A stretch of DNA of 16,935 nt from assembly GCA_964484935.1 (NCBI GenBank), contig CAZAFW010000033.1:1-16935 (forward strand), written 5' to 3'. Under the pieces are notes generated by a model. That model was not told the DNA's origin, did no database searches, and saw only the letters and a program-made list of their open reading frames with translations. A program made the translations under genes and the position numbers. Shown here one piece after another: positions 1 to 7,826 of the stretch (the first letter of the stretch is position 1; every line of letters begins with the position of its first letter). Origin of the DNA: BM714 sp964484935 (GTDB lineage: Bacteria > Bacillota > Clostridia > Peptostreptococcales > BM714).

Positions 1-811
1 AAACCGCCATTAAAGGAACCATCAGATAGCTGATTCCTCCCAATATGAACCTGTTCCCTGTCACAAATTGTAGAATTCGCAGTTCCGCAAGCATCCATAT
101 GCTCGCCGCGACGGAAAAGGTCCCGATATAAAACAATCTTCTATCATCCAATTTTCTAAGTGCAAACGAAACAATTATCGATATTATTCCAGCAAGCAGC
201 ATAATGATTCCCACAACCAAGCCGGCATAATTTCGCGCTATCAAATCCTTAAGCAAGGCTCCTTCTGTTCCATAATATATGGGATTCACGACACCTTTGA
301 AGGTATCAATCCGCGTCGAGAATTCGATAGTCAATTCTTCATTTTCCATGTTCCTCGGAATTTTGACCAAATGCCACATGCTCACTTCCGGGAATGTCAA
401 AGTTCCTTCATTGTCTCTTTTGCTTACATATATTACCTCACCTTTTGCAATCACAGCAATGTCTTGCATGGAAGCCCGTATTCTCAAAAACATTCCGTCT
501 TCAAAGTCTTCTTCAATTGTTCTGGTAATGGAAAACTCTTCGCCCTTTTGACCGTCCTCTATTTTATAAGGCAATGAGACATCATTGAAACTGCCATAAC
601 CATCCGAAACATCCCATTGCTCGTTCAACGGAAAAATCTCACCTTTAACAAGCCCAAGGTCTTTCTCAGGAGAAATAAAAGAAAGCAAAACTATAATAGC
701 AACAATCGCTATGTAATAAATATTTGCCTTGGCAACTCTCGTTTTCAATATTTTGTTTAAAAGCGTATCTGCCGGTTTTCTCATATGTGTTTCTTGCCTC
801 ATTTTCGCCAT
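1..811 (-). CDS. Membrane signalling-type protein, N-terminal part (gene runs off window)
   Basis: I translated this frame by hand because it has no stop inside the window; about 270 codons are visible. The protein starts MAKMRQETHMRKPADT, has a first membrane segment at about residues 31-46 (IYYIAIVAIIVLLSFI), then about 145 polar, beta-rich residues, then hydrophobic segments at about 196-216 and 225-245 and a further one cut by the edge. One anchor, an extracytoplasmic sensory-like domain and a multi-helix block is the layout of 7TM-type receptors that end in GGDEF, histidine kinase or HD domains. The output domain lies outside the window, so the function is unknown. ATG at 811 shares its A with the stop of a 15-codon ORF (TGATG) and has no good ribosome site of its own. 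ATGs at 802 and 784 are alternatives. Confidence 0.75.
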   Translation of the reverse strand, partial: MAKMRQETHMRKPADTLLNKILKTRVAKANIYYIAIVAIIVLLSFISPEKDLGLVKGEIFPLNEQWDVSDGYGSFNDVSLPYKIEDGQKGEEFSITRTIEEDFEDGMFLRIRASMQDIAVIAKGEVIYVSKRDNEGTLTFPEVSMWHLVKIPRNMENEELTIEFSTRIDTFKGVVNPIYYGTEGALLKDLIARNYAGLVVGIIMLLAGIISIIVSFALRKLDDRRLFYIGTFSVAASIWMLAELRILQFVTGNRFILGGISYLMVPLMAV

Positions 812-858
812 CAACTCTTGTGACTTATCATTGCAGCTTTCCTTTTATAATACTCCAT
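811..858 (-). CDS. 15-codon upstream ORF coupled to the 7TM-type gene
   Basis: The peptide reads MEYYKRKAAMISHKS. Its ATG has a near-ideal ribosome site (AAGGAG, 7-nt spacing), while the long downstream frame has almost none. Its TGA overlaps the next ATG by one base. An in-frame TGA lies directly upstream, so it is not the tail of a longer gene. It may be a leader peptide that delivers ribosomes to the receptor gene by reinitiation. Alternatively it is the true N-terminus separated from the main frame by a frameshift. Both readings are inference. Confidence 0.45.
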   Translation of the reverse strand: MEYYKRKAAMISHKS

Positions 859-889
859 TCTTCAACTCCTTACAACTCATGATAAAGCC

Positions 890-918
890 CGTATATTTTT
901 ATAAATTCAAAATAGCAA
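890..918 (-). promoter_or_regulatory. Weak candidate promoter for the 7TM-type gene
   Basis: On the minus strand TTGCTA (913-918) and TATACG (890-895) are 17 nt apart, each matching 4 of 6 consensus bases. The implied start lies about 25 nt before the 15-codon ORF. The DNA here is AT-rich, so chance matches are likely. Confidence 0.3.
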
Positions 919-970
919 CTCCCTCCCTCTTTTTAGTGCACCTGTTTTCATATTGAATGGTGATATTCAG

Positions 971-1005
971 TATTAAATAAATTTAAACGTCCACAGTGAT
1001 TATAT
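971..1005 (-). repeat. REP-like dispersed element, copy 1 (behind BCCT gene)
   Basis: Minus-strand core AATCACTGTGGACGTTTAAA, then an AT-rich tail (ATTTATTTAAT). It closely matches the element at 14821-14855 (AATCACTGGGGACGGTTAAA with tail TCTATTAAAT) and sits just past the BCCT stop, as copy 4 sits on the FolT-like stop. Two G-to-T changes in the GGGGACGG core suggest an older copy. As I recall, GGGGACGGTT-containing repeats are common in clostridial genomes; I could not check this. Confidence 0.6.
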
Positions 1006-1011
1006 ATGTTT

Positions 1012-2631
1012 TTATTTATACTCGACATCTTTATCAAGCTTGTCGAGTCTTCTCTTCAGCTTAACAACTTTGTTGTATTCGTGTTTCTTGTAGCTGAGCT
1101 TCAATTCTTTTGTAAGTGAGAACATCATAATGATCAATAAAATCGAAAATGGCAAGCCAGTGATTATAACTGCTGACTGAAGTGTTTTGAGTGCCTCTTC
1201 ACCGCCAAGAAGAAGAATTGACATGGCAATTATGCCTTCCATAATTGCCCAAAATACACGTTGCCTCTTCGGAGAATTTTCCTTGCCGCTACTTGTAAGA
1301 TTGTCAACAACCAAGGATCCGGAATCGCTGCTTGTAACAAAAAACAGTATTATTGCTACAACAGCTACACAATACATGAAAATTCTCAACCCTTCGGATA
1401 CAATTAGGTATTTTAGCATTTCAAATATTGATGTTGATATATTAGTATTAATTGCTTCAGCAATTACGCCCCCGCTTGATTGGTTAAGATAAATACCGGT
1501 TGCCCCCAGCACAGTCATAGCAAACGTTATTATCAAAGTAGGCAATACAACAGTACCGACAGCAATCTCCTTGATTGTTCTACCTTTTGAAATCCTAGCA
1601 ATGAAAGTCCCCACAAATGGTGTCCAAGATACCCACCAAGCCCAATAAAATATAGTCCATCCCTCTTGCCACGCTACATCGCTTGCCTCTGTGCCTGTAA
1701 ATAAGCCTATCTGCACAAAATCTTTCAAATAAATGCCTAAGCTGCTCAGATACGTCGAAATAACATAACCTGTAGGAGCAATCATTAAAATAGCTAGCAA
1801 GAATACAGAACTCAGAATGGTATTAGCTTGACTTAATAATTTAATCCCCTTTGAAATACCGCTTACAACGGAGAGTGTCGCTAAAAATGTAATCCCTATA
1901 ATTAAAGAAACTTGAACAGCCGGGCTGAATTCAATGCCAAAAACATAATTTAGCCCTGAATTGATCTGCCGTGCACCAAGACCAAGAGATGTTGCCAAAC
2001 CAAACAAAACAGACACTACTGCAAGAGTATCAATTATATCTCCCCAAATCCCAAATATTTTATCGTATATTATTGGATAAAAAAGTGATCTGAATGAAAA
2101 CGGCAAACCCTTGTTGAACGCAAAATATCCAAGACCGACAGCCACAAGTCCATAGAGTGCCCATGCATGGGCTCCCCAATGAAGAAACATCATCTTGAAA
2201 TTGTCAACCGAAGACCCGCTTCTCAATGCATCTGGAATAGAAAGATGATATATTGGTTCTGCTACTCCATAAAAGAAAATGCCGATACCTATTCCGGCAC
2301 TGAAGAGCATAGCATACCATGAAAAATTATTATATTCCGGCCTCGCATTAAAACCACCCAAACGAATCCTGCCAAGCTTTGAAAAACCAAGTACAAGCAA
2401 AAATACAAATGATGCATTTACAGTAATAACAAATACCCAATTGAATTTGGTATTCAAAATGGAATTAGCGGAAGCAAATGTTTCTGCTGCCAGATTGGGT
2501 CGCAGAAGAGTAAATCCTGTAAATGACAATACCAAAAAAGCGGATACGATTGATACAAACAAATTCATATCAAATCCCCACTTCATGAAGTTTCTATCAA
2601 ATAATTTCTCCGTCTTATTACTTTTTTTCAT
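1012..2631 (-). CDS. BCCT-family betaine/carnitine/choline-type transporter
   Basis: A 539-residue inner-membrane carrier of the betaine/carnitine/choline transporter family, expected to take up a quaternary ammonium compound for osmoprotection or fermentation. Family marks visible: the glycine-rich stretch SAGIGIGIFFYGVAEP at 111-126, corresponding to the substrate/ion-binding helix of BetP, and the tryptophan-rich stretch GWTIFYWAWWVSWTPFVG at 324-341 (W325, W330, W332, W333, W336) followed by RISKGRTIKEI. About 12 hydrophobic helices run from residue 24 to 507, with a charged, lysine-rich C-terminal tail. Length is typical. The start has an upstream AAAGGA/GGGG ribosome site. It is transcribed alone, 304 nt after the OxlT-type gene. 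Substrate (betaine, carnitine or choline) and coupling ion cannot be read from the sequence. Confidence 0.93.
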   Translation of the reverse strand: MKKSNKTEKLFDRNFMKWGFDMNLFVSIVSAFLVLSFTGFTLLRPNLAAETFASANSILNTKFNWVFVITVNASFVFLLVLGFSKLGRIRLGGFNARPEYNNFSWYAMLFSAGIGIGIFFYGVAEPIYHLSIPDALRSGSSVDNFKMMFLHWGAHAWALYGLVAVGLGYFAFNKGLPFSFRSLFYPIIYDKIFGIWGDIIDTLAVVSVLFGLATSLGLGARQINSGLNYVFGIEFSPAVQVSLIIGITFLATLSVVSGISKGIKLLSQANTILSSVFLLAILMIAPTGYVISTYLSSLGIYLKDFVQIGLFTGTEASDVAWQEGWTIFYWAWWVSWTPFVGTFIARISKGRTIKEIAVGTVVLPTLIITFAMTVLGATGIYLNQSSGGVIAEAINTNISTSIFEMLKYLIVSEGLRIFMYCVAVVAIILFFVTSSDSGSLVVDNLTSSGKENSPKRQRVFWAIMEGIIAMSILLLGGEEALKTLQSAVIITGLPFSILLIIMMFSLTKELKLSYKKHEYNKVVKLKRRLDKLDKDVEYK

Positions 2632-2742
2632 ATACCCCTATCCTTTCAGTAAGTTTTAAACTTGCATATTATCCAATATAATAAAAAACTCCAACTTTTT
2701 CATTTAAAATGAATGCGTTAGAGTGCTTATGTTTTAAATCAA

Positions 2743-2767
2743 TGTCAATGATATTCATATTATAACA
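2743..2767 (-). promoter_or_regulatory. Candidate extended -10 promoter for BCCT gene
   Basis: TATAAT at 2759-2764 is preceded by TGT, giving TGTTATAAT on the minus strand, but there is no good -35. The implied leader is about 120 nt. An imperfect inverted repeat (TTCGTAT, 6 nt, ATATGAA) covers the -10. A perfect TTGACA at 2743-2748 has no partner -10 at normal spacing. Otherwise the 304-nt gap 2632-2935 holds no gene or clear terminator that I can see. Confidence 0.4.
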
Positions 2768-2935
2768 TACGAAAACAGTATAGTTCATTTCCTTTCCAAT
2801 ATGAATAGCCCTTGAATAAACCCCGGTTCTTACAGAAACATTTTCAGTGTGATTTGAGTCAAGAATATTATTAAGTTTATTAAGGCAGCTATAATTTCAA
2901 TAAGTTGAATGACCCAATGATTTAAATTCGATTAA

Positions 2936-4189
2936 TTAGTATATGTTCTGTTTTTTTACGCTTTCTTCTTTTGGTTTAGCAAACATTACCAAGAATGCCG
3001 CCAATGCACAGAACGTACCCAAGTATGAAAATACCGGGCCATAGTTCTCTCCGGTAAGCTTAAGAACAAACCCTGCGAGTGCAGGGCCTACAATTCCACC
3101 TACAAAACCATATGCAGTAAAGATAAGTCCGAAAATCATACCAAAATTCTTTAGTCCGAATAAGTCAGTTGCAAGAGGTGCCGTAACAGCAAACAAGGTT
3201 CCAAATGCAAAACCGATACAAGCCGAACAAATTGCAACAATTACAAGACTTGTGGAATAAGGCAACATGAAATATGCTAGAGAAGCTATTACAAATGTAA
3301 TCGCTCCTGTCAAATTGCGACCAATATAATCTGATAATGTACCCGCTATAATACGACTGATACCATTTGTCAAGTTAAATGAAGTTAGTACAACTACAGC
3401 AGATAATCCAAGTTTTATTGCATAACCGGTAGAAAGTCCGACCATCGATATTCCTGCTGCCCCCATAAAGCACCATGTCAACCATAAGAACCAGAATTGC
3501 TTAGTGTGAATGGCTTCATTAACGGTCTTGGATTCAGCCATTTTTTGCCCGGATTTGGCATTTTTCACTTCTTCAAGAAGTTTCACATGAGCTTCTTTTT
3601 CTTCATCAGACATATTGGCTTTGTCAGGCATTTCTGTAAGTCGCGAAGCAATAATACATGTGATTACCATCAATGCCATTAAGATATAATTCATATTAAC
3701 AAAACCGTAATTTTGTAATAACTTGTTCATAACAGGTGCCATAATTGCACCTGAAATTCCAAATATAAAATTTATTATACCTGTATAGAATCCTCTTTTA
3801 TTAGGAAACCAGTTTTGAGCGGTTGTGAGCCCCGGGCTGTAAATAAAGCAAGATGAAGTACCGTTTAAAAAGCCAAACACATAAACAAGAGTCATATCCT
3901 GGGCAAAGTTAAGACAAAACAATGCAACCACCATTATCCCCGCGCCTATAAGAATACTCTTGCTTGTACCTAATTTCATATGCCACTTTGCACCAAAGAA
4001 CATAAAAATACCGAGTGAGAATAACAATAATGTCAATACTGCACCAGTAGAACTTGCATCAACATTATAAATCTCTCTCCAATAACTTGCTAACAGTCCA
4101 GGATAACCAAAAACCATTGCACCAGACCAAAAAATAGCCATGCACGATCCAACAACAGCTATATTTCCACGACGGTTTCGTTTTTCCAT
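2936..4189 (-). CDS. MFS transporter, OxlT (oxalate/formate antiporter)-like family
   Basis: A 417-residue major facilitator carrier with about 12 membrane helices split by a polar central loop (about residues 188-230, rich in K and E). The N-terminal layout GNIAVVGSCMAIFWSGAMVFGYPGLLASYW, followed by an NGTSSCFIYSPGLTTAQNWFPNKRG segment, is typical of the OxlT/monocarboxylate group. These exchange or symport small organic anions such as oxalate, formate, lactate or related acids. A consensus ribosome site (AGAGGAGGAATAA before ATG) fixes the start. It stands alone between the U32 gene (319 nt away) and the BCCT gene. Family is fairly sure; substrate is not readable, and no oxalate-metabolism gene is nearby. 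Confidence 0.88.
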   Translation of the reverse strand: MEKRNRRGNIAVVGSCMAIFWSGAMVFGYPGLLASYWREIYNVDASSTGAVLTLLLFSLGIFMFFGAKWHMKLGTSKSILIGAGIMVVALFCLNFAQDMTLVYVFGFLNGTSSCFIYSPGLTTAQNWFPNKRGFYTGIINFIFGISGAIMAPVMNKLLQNYGFVNMNYILMALMVITCIIASRLTEMPDKANMSDEEKEAHVKLLEEVKNAKSGQKMAESKTVNEAIHTKQFWFLWLTWCFMGAAGISMVGLSTGYAIKLGLSAVVVLTSFNLTNGISRIIAGTLSDYIGRNLTGAITFVIASLAYFMLPYSTSLVIVAICSACIGFAFGTLFAVTAPLATDLFGLKNFGMIFGLIFTAYGFVGGIVGPALAGFVLKLTGENYGPVFSYLGTFCALAAFLVMFAKPKEESVKKQNIY

Positions 4190-4219
4190 TTATTCCTCCT
4201 CTTTATAAAATTAAAGGAT

Positions 4220-4225
4220 ATTATA
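4220..4225 (-). promoter_or_regulatory. Possible -10 box for OxlT-type gene
   Basis: A perfect TATAAT on the minus strand about 30 nt before the start codon, with only a poor -35 match (TATCAA at 4243-4248). It is the best candidate in 4190-4508, a gap with no gene that I can support. Confidence 0.3.
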
Positions 4226-4390
4226 AAACAATACTAATCCCGTTGATATATTGAATTTTTAATGTAACGCGCCATAATTCATCATATAAACCATCGACAC
4301 GACTAGTTGCTCTTCTAAATATGCTTAATCGTTTTACAATTAAAGCATTATCTTTGTTTTATATCCTTTGTAAACAAACTTATTTATTAG

Positions 4391-4460
4391 AATCGCTGAG
4401 GACGTTTTTGTCTGGATTTGTCAAGTTGTTTTCATATGAAGCAACAGCCCAGTCCCGCGG
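4391..4460. repeat. Dispersed near-palindromic repeat, copy A
   Basis: Plus-strand core at 4424-4450 includes GTTTTCATATGAAGCAA then CAGCCC. Copy B at 7054-7081 has GTTTTGATATGAAGCAA then AAAGCCC. AATCGCT occurs upstream in both, at 4391 and 7034, so similarity extends over about 55-70 nt with indels. The centre TTGTTTTCATATGAAGCAA is almost self-complementary. It lies between the U32 stop and the OxlT-type start. Confidence 0.55.
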
Positions 4461-4508
4461 TTATTCCCCAATGGTTATTGGAAACAACACTCGGATTCCG
4501 GGTTTTCC

Positions 4509-6752
4509 CTACAAAATCTCTTTATTGAAATGCCCTCTTGTGTCGGTTTCCTGATTAAATACAGCTTTGTCGATTGTACCGTTTAATTTGCCCAATGCAT
4601 CATTAATAGTTTTGACAACCTGGTCTTCTGATTCAACCGTAAAATTCAGTCTGAATGCCTCGATTCCTTTTATGCTTTGCATTTCATCTAAAAGATTCAG
4701 CGTCTTCCCATTGAGAATAGTCGTTGTGCAGTCATCATGAGCAATTATGGGGAAACTTCCGTGCCCGTCTTTCAGCTCATAGTTTTTGCTTCTGCAAATG
4801 CCGCATTGATCCATTTTTTTAAGAGGACAATATTTTGAAAACATCAAAGGAGCCTTTCCATATACAATCATTTCCAGCGCGGGATAACCGTCATTTTCTT
4901 CATGATAGGCGTGGATTAGGTCTTCGATTTGTCGCTTGTTAAGTTCATAGGACAGAGTCACCCGCGAGGCGCCAAGTCTGAATAATTCATGGCAACTGAC
5001 GGAATTGACAACATTCAAAGAATAGTCCGCAACGAAAGGATTGGTTTTTCTGTAGTGATGAATTCCCCCGTATCCCCCTATGAGAAGCTGCTCTTCTTTT
5101 TCCTTGTAATCGTTGTGGTTTCTTCTGACGATGTTTTGAAAATAGATTTCCCCTATTCCGCAGCTCACGCAGGCGTCATACTGCTCATTGGTCGTGACAG
5201 AGGCCGTTAGGTAGGGTTTTTTAGGGGGAAAGCTTATTTTTTCTTTTACCTGCCAAGCCTTCATTCTTTTCTTCTTGCTGTTGATCTTCAAGTCGCATAA
5301 GCCGCGCACAATTTCCCTTCTTGCAGCATTAAGCAGCTTGGCCGGAATGAATGCATAACATTCCTCAAAATCCACATGACCCAGCTCGAATATAGTGTCA
5401 TTCAATCTCGAAAATTGCTTTATCACCTGGTCTTTTGTTGTCGGATTATTGATTGCTTGGCCCAATGTTTCCCCGCTTTCATATAGATAATTGAAACCCA
5501 GGCCTTTGGCATCTATGACAAGCTTTGAATCCGGATATGCATACACCCTGATATCCAGGGGAAAGCGCTTGAATTCTTTTTCAAGTGATGATTCCAGATC
5601 CTTGTAATACAAATAGTCTTTAGTTATATATACGGCGTCGCCCCTAGAAAGCTTTTCCTTGATTTTGATATAGCAGAAATGTTCCGCCCTGTTTATTAAT
5701 TTGCCGTCTTTGTCGTAGAGTTTTACAACAGTCAAATTAACGTCTTCATTGTCATGATTTATTCTGATTATATCGTTTTGATTCAGAGTGCGCGTAAGTT
5801 TTATTTCGTACATGTCTTTTACAACCCTGCTGATTCTTCCAATTTCATAGCCAAAGTTGTTGGGCCGCAAGATGTTTGTGATGTCCTTCTTGTCTTCGCC
5901 AAACAAATAGCCTTTGGTAAAGGTCCTATTGAATGTTTTCTTCAGGTCTTCCTTGTCCTCTTCGGTTATTTTATTGTCCAAGGCCTTGCGGTATTTCGAT
6001 ACGACATTGGCGACATAGGCAGGCTCTTTCATTCTACCTTCTATTTTCAAAGAGTCGATTTCTTTCAGCTCATCGATATGCTCGATTGTGTTTAAGTCCT
6101 TGGTGGACAGAATATAGCTTTTCCCCAAGGATATGTCCCTTGTCTTGTCAATCAGTTCATAGACCTTGCGGCATGAACCCACGCATCTTCCGCGGTTTCC
6201 GCTCCGGTAGCCTATCAGGCCGGACATAAGGCAGTTTCCGGAATAGGACACGCATAAAGCTCCGTGGACAAATATCTCCAAAGGCATCTTGGCTGCTTTT
6301 TTTATCTCTTTTACTTTTTCAATCTCAAGTTCTCGGGACAGGACGACCCTCTTGGCTCCAAGCTCTTTGAAAAGCAGGGTTCCATCCAGATCGTCTATTC
6401 CCATTTGGGTCGAGCAATGCGCCTCCATGTCGATAAAGTTTTCAACCAGATACTCGAAAGCGGCCAGGTCCTGGACGATGATTCCATCGACCCCGATTTC
6501 ATTCAAATCGTCCATTTGCTTTTTCATATCTGGGGTTTCATTTTCAAAAACGATGGTATTCATTGTGACATAGATTTTAACATTCCTAAGGTGCGCATAC
6601 CTGACAGCCTCTTTTAGCGATTTTAGATCGAAATTGGACGAGTACGCACGCGCGCCAAATTTTTGCATTCCCAGGTATATTGCATCACAACCGTTAGAGA
6701 TTGCGGCCTTCAAAGCTTCCATATTTCCTGCAGGTGCCAATAATTCAGTCAT
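4509..6752 (-). CDS. U32 family peptidase-like protein (RlhA/TrhP type)
   Basis: A 747-residue protein of the U32 family, annotated as peptidases but including RNA hydroxylation factors (RlhA for 23S rRNA, TrhP for tRNA). The N-terminus MTELLAPAGNMEALKAAI is typical. The family core EIFVHGALCVSYSGNC followed by GYRSGNRGRCVGSC supplies four cysteines (about C167, C174, C190, C194) suited to an iron-sulfur or metal site. A second cysteine-rich block (CPLKK..QCGIC) lies near the C-terminus. The length, with the extra C-terminal part, resembles RlhA-type rather than short collagenase-like members. I chose ATG 6752 over 6764 because the upstream ATG overlaps the GGAGGGG ribosome site that serves MTEL. 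The gene appears monocistronic. Which RNA it acts on, or whether it is a protease, is unresolved. Confidence 0.88.
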   Translation of the reverse strand: MTELLAPAGNMEALKAAISNGCDAIYLGMQKFGARAYSSNFDLKSLKEAVRYAHLRNVKIYVTMNTIVFENETPDMKKQMDDLNEIGVDGIIVQDLAAFEYLVENFIDMEAHCSTQMGIDDLDGTLLFKELGAKRVVLSRELEIEKVKEIKKAAKMPLEIFVHGALCVSYSGNCLMSGLIGYRSGNRGRCVGSCRKVYELIDKTRDISLGKSYILSTKDLNTIEHIDELKEIDSLKIEGRMKEPAYVANVVSKYRKALDNKITEEDKEDLKKTFNRTFTKGYLFGEDKKDITNILRPNNFGYEIGRISRVVKDMYEIKLTRTLNQNDIIRINHDNEDVNLTVVKLYDKDGKLINRAEHFCYIKIKEKLSRGDAVYITKDYLYYKDLESSLEKEFKRFPLDIRVYAYPDSKLVIDAKGLGFNYLYESGETLGQAINNPTTKDQVIKQFSRLNDTIFELGHVDFEECYAFIPAKLLNAARREIVRGLCDLKINSKKKRMKAWQVKEKISFPPKKPYLTASVTTNEQYDACVSCGIGEIYFQNIVRRNHNDYKEKEEQLLIGGYGGIHHYRKTNPFVADYSLNVVNSVSCHELFRLGASRVTLSYELNKRQIEDLIHAYHEENDGYPALEMIVYGKAPLMFSKYCPLKKMDQCGICRSKNYELKDGHGSFPIIAHDDCTTTILNGKTLNLLDEMQSIKGIEAFRLNFTVESEDQVVKTINDALGKLNGTIDKAVFNQETDTRGHFNKEIL

Positions 6753-6870
6753 TTTCCCCTCCATACCATCCGCAATTTTACGCCAAACGCCTCTAAGCTG
6801 GTAAAAAGCTTTTCTGCTTGAATCACTTTTGTTTTCCAGCCAAATAAAATTTTGTCCGAATTTGTCACAG

Positions 6871-6903
6871 TTGAATTATAACAATTCAAACTGCACGCCA
6901 CAA
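6871..6903 (-). promoter_or_regulatory. Promoter with palindromic operator candidate for U32 gene
   Basis: On the minus strand TTGTGG (6898-6903), 17-nt spacer, TGT, TATAAT (6875-6880): an extended -10 promoter. A perfect inverted repeat, TTGAATTATAACAATTCAA (6871-6889; 7-bp arms, 5-nt centre), covers the -10, as a repressor site would. The transcript start would be about 115 nt before the start codon. The rest of 6904-7118 shows only repeat copy B. Confidence 0.5.
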
Positions 6904-7033
6904 GAAAAGTTGCCAAAACAAATCAAAAACTCCAAACCCAGGGAATTCATTGTGTTTAGAGCAGGCATTTCTTGAGTGTAAGCCATTGAGGCCATATGTT
7001 GACTTGTCATCATTGACTCATGTTAAAGTCCCC

Positions 7034-7088
7034 AATCGCTTGTAGTGCTCCTCAGTTGTTTTGATATGAAGCAAAAAGCCCGCCCCCC
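7034..7088. repeat. Dispersed near-palindromic repeat, copy B
   Basis: Partner of the element at 4391-4460; core 7054-7081 matches it with one substitution across GTTTTsATATGAAGCAA. It lies just past the stop of the PlsY-like gene and about 300 nt before the U32 start, a position similar to that of copy A relative to the OxlT-type gene. Confidence 0.55.
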
Positions 7089-7118
7089 TACTTTTTAACC
7101 CTGCTTTTTATTGTATTT

Positions 7119-7826
7119 TTATTTCCGGTCTCCGAAAGATTTGCCAGACTCTCCGCTAGCTGCAGATTTTTTCATCATTGAAAGAACATGCCTGTAATCC
7201 AACACATGCCCGTCTCGTTTCAGGTCCCTTAATTGCACCATCTCGGGTATCTCAGCCAAGACATACAAAATCGAAATTGCAATCGCAAAAGCGACTTCTG
7301 GACTGTAAACGCCATCTCTGAAGGCAAACCATGGTATAGTCAAAACAATGCCGCCTATAAATGCAAAAATTGGCGCAAAACGTCCGATCAGCATGCCCCC
7401 TGCATGAGTAATCACAAGTCCCAAGGGACTGATAGCAAGCAGCATCCCCATTATGCTCGAATTGCCGCCTCCCCCGGAAAACCGGTGCCAAACCGGCCAT
7501 AAATGACCAATCAAAACAGCCACGGCAGCCGCCAAGTGATAGGAATCCTCCGGGAAGGCAGCAAGCAATGCCAAGGTTGGCAGAAACCCTTTCAGCGCAT
7601 CGAGTATGCTGACCAGCATTCCCCACCGTGGGCCGAAGGCAATCATCACATTCGTAGCGCCTACCGCATGAGAAATAAGCTCCGCCTGGCCATCAGTTGT
7701 TGGAGTCCGTATAAAATCCGGGGTCTCACCTGGTTTAAGCTTGGCGAAAACCAGCCGTGCAAAGGATATTGAACCGATAAGATAGCCTGCTGCAACAATG
7801 ATTGTGTAAATCCATAAAGGAGACAT
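7119..7826 (-). CDS. Divergent PlsY-family membrane acyltransferase-like protein
   Basis: A 235-residue polytopic membrane protein recognisable as PlsY family (acyl-phosphate:glycerol-3-phosphate acyltransferase, first acylation in phospholipid synthesis). It has the N-terminal YLIGSISFARL, GATN at 56-59, the DALKG segment at 76-80 and GHLWPVWHRFSGGGGNSS at 107-124. It departs from canonical PlsY: about 25 residues (PGETPDFIRTPTTDGQAELI) replace the usual short loop before GATN, the GGKG substrate-loop lysine is glycine, and a hydrophilic tail follows the last helix without the usual C-terminal motif. It overlaps the preceding gene at TAATG and has a GGAGGG ribosome site inside it, so translation is coupled. 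More likely a specialised paralogue than the housekeeping PlsY; substrate unknown. Confidence 0.78.
   Translation of the reverse strand: MSPLWIYTIIVAAGYLIGSISFARLVFAKLKPGETPDFIRTPTTDGQAELISHAVGATNVMIAFGPRWGMLVSILDALKGFLPTLALLAAFPEDSYHLAAAVAVLIGHLWPVWHRFSGGGGNSSIMGMLLAISPLGLVITHAGGMLIGRFAPIFAFIGGIVLTIPWFAFRDGVYSPEVAFAIAISILYVLAEIPEMVQLRDLKRDGHVLDYRHVLSMMKKSAASGESGKSFGDRK

Noticed and set aside
2743..2748. Perfect TTGACA on the minus strand before the BCCT gene
   Set aside because: No acceptable -10 at 16-18 nt; hexamers there read CACTCT or similar.
4419..4424. Perfect TTGACA on the minus strand next to repeat copy A
   Set aside because: The sequence 17 nt downstream (CCTCAG) is not a -10, and the OxlT-type start is more than 200 nt away.
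4321..4554. 77-codon plus-strand frame in the gap between the OxlT-type and U32 genes
   Set aside because: No ribosome site, overlaps the U32 3' end antisense, and covers a dispersed repeat; no coding signal.
6753..6764. Upstream ATG (MEGK) for the U32 gene
   Set aside because: The codons GAGGGG form the ribosome site for the ATG at 6752, and the family N-terminus begins at MTELLAPAG.
7070..7098. Possible terminator AAAAAG...CTTTTT after the PlsY-like gene
   Set aside because: The arms are only A-U pairs plus one G-C, and the loop is a long G-rich stretch; it does not look stable.
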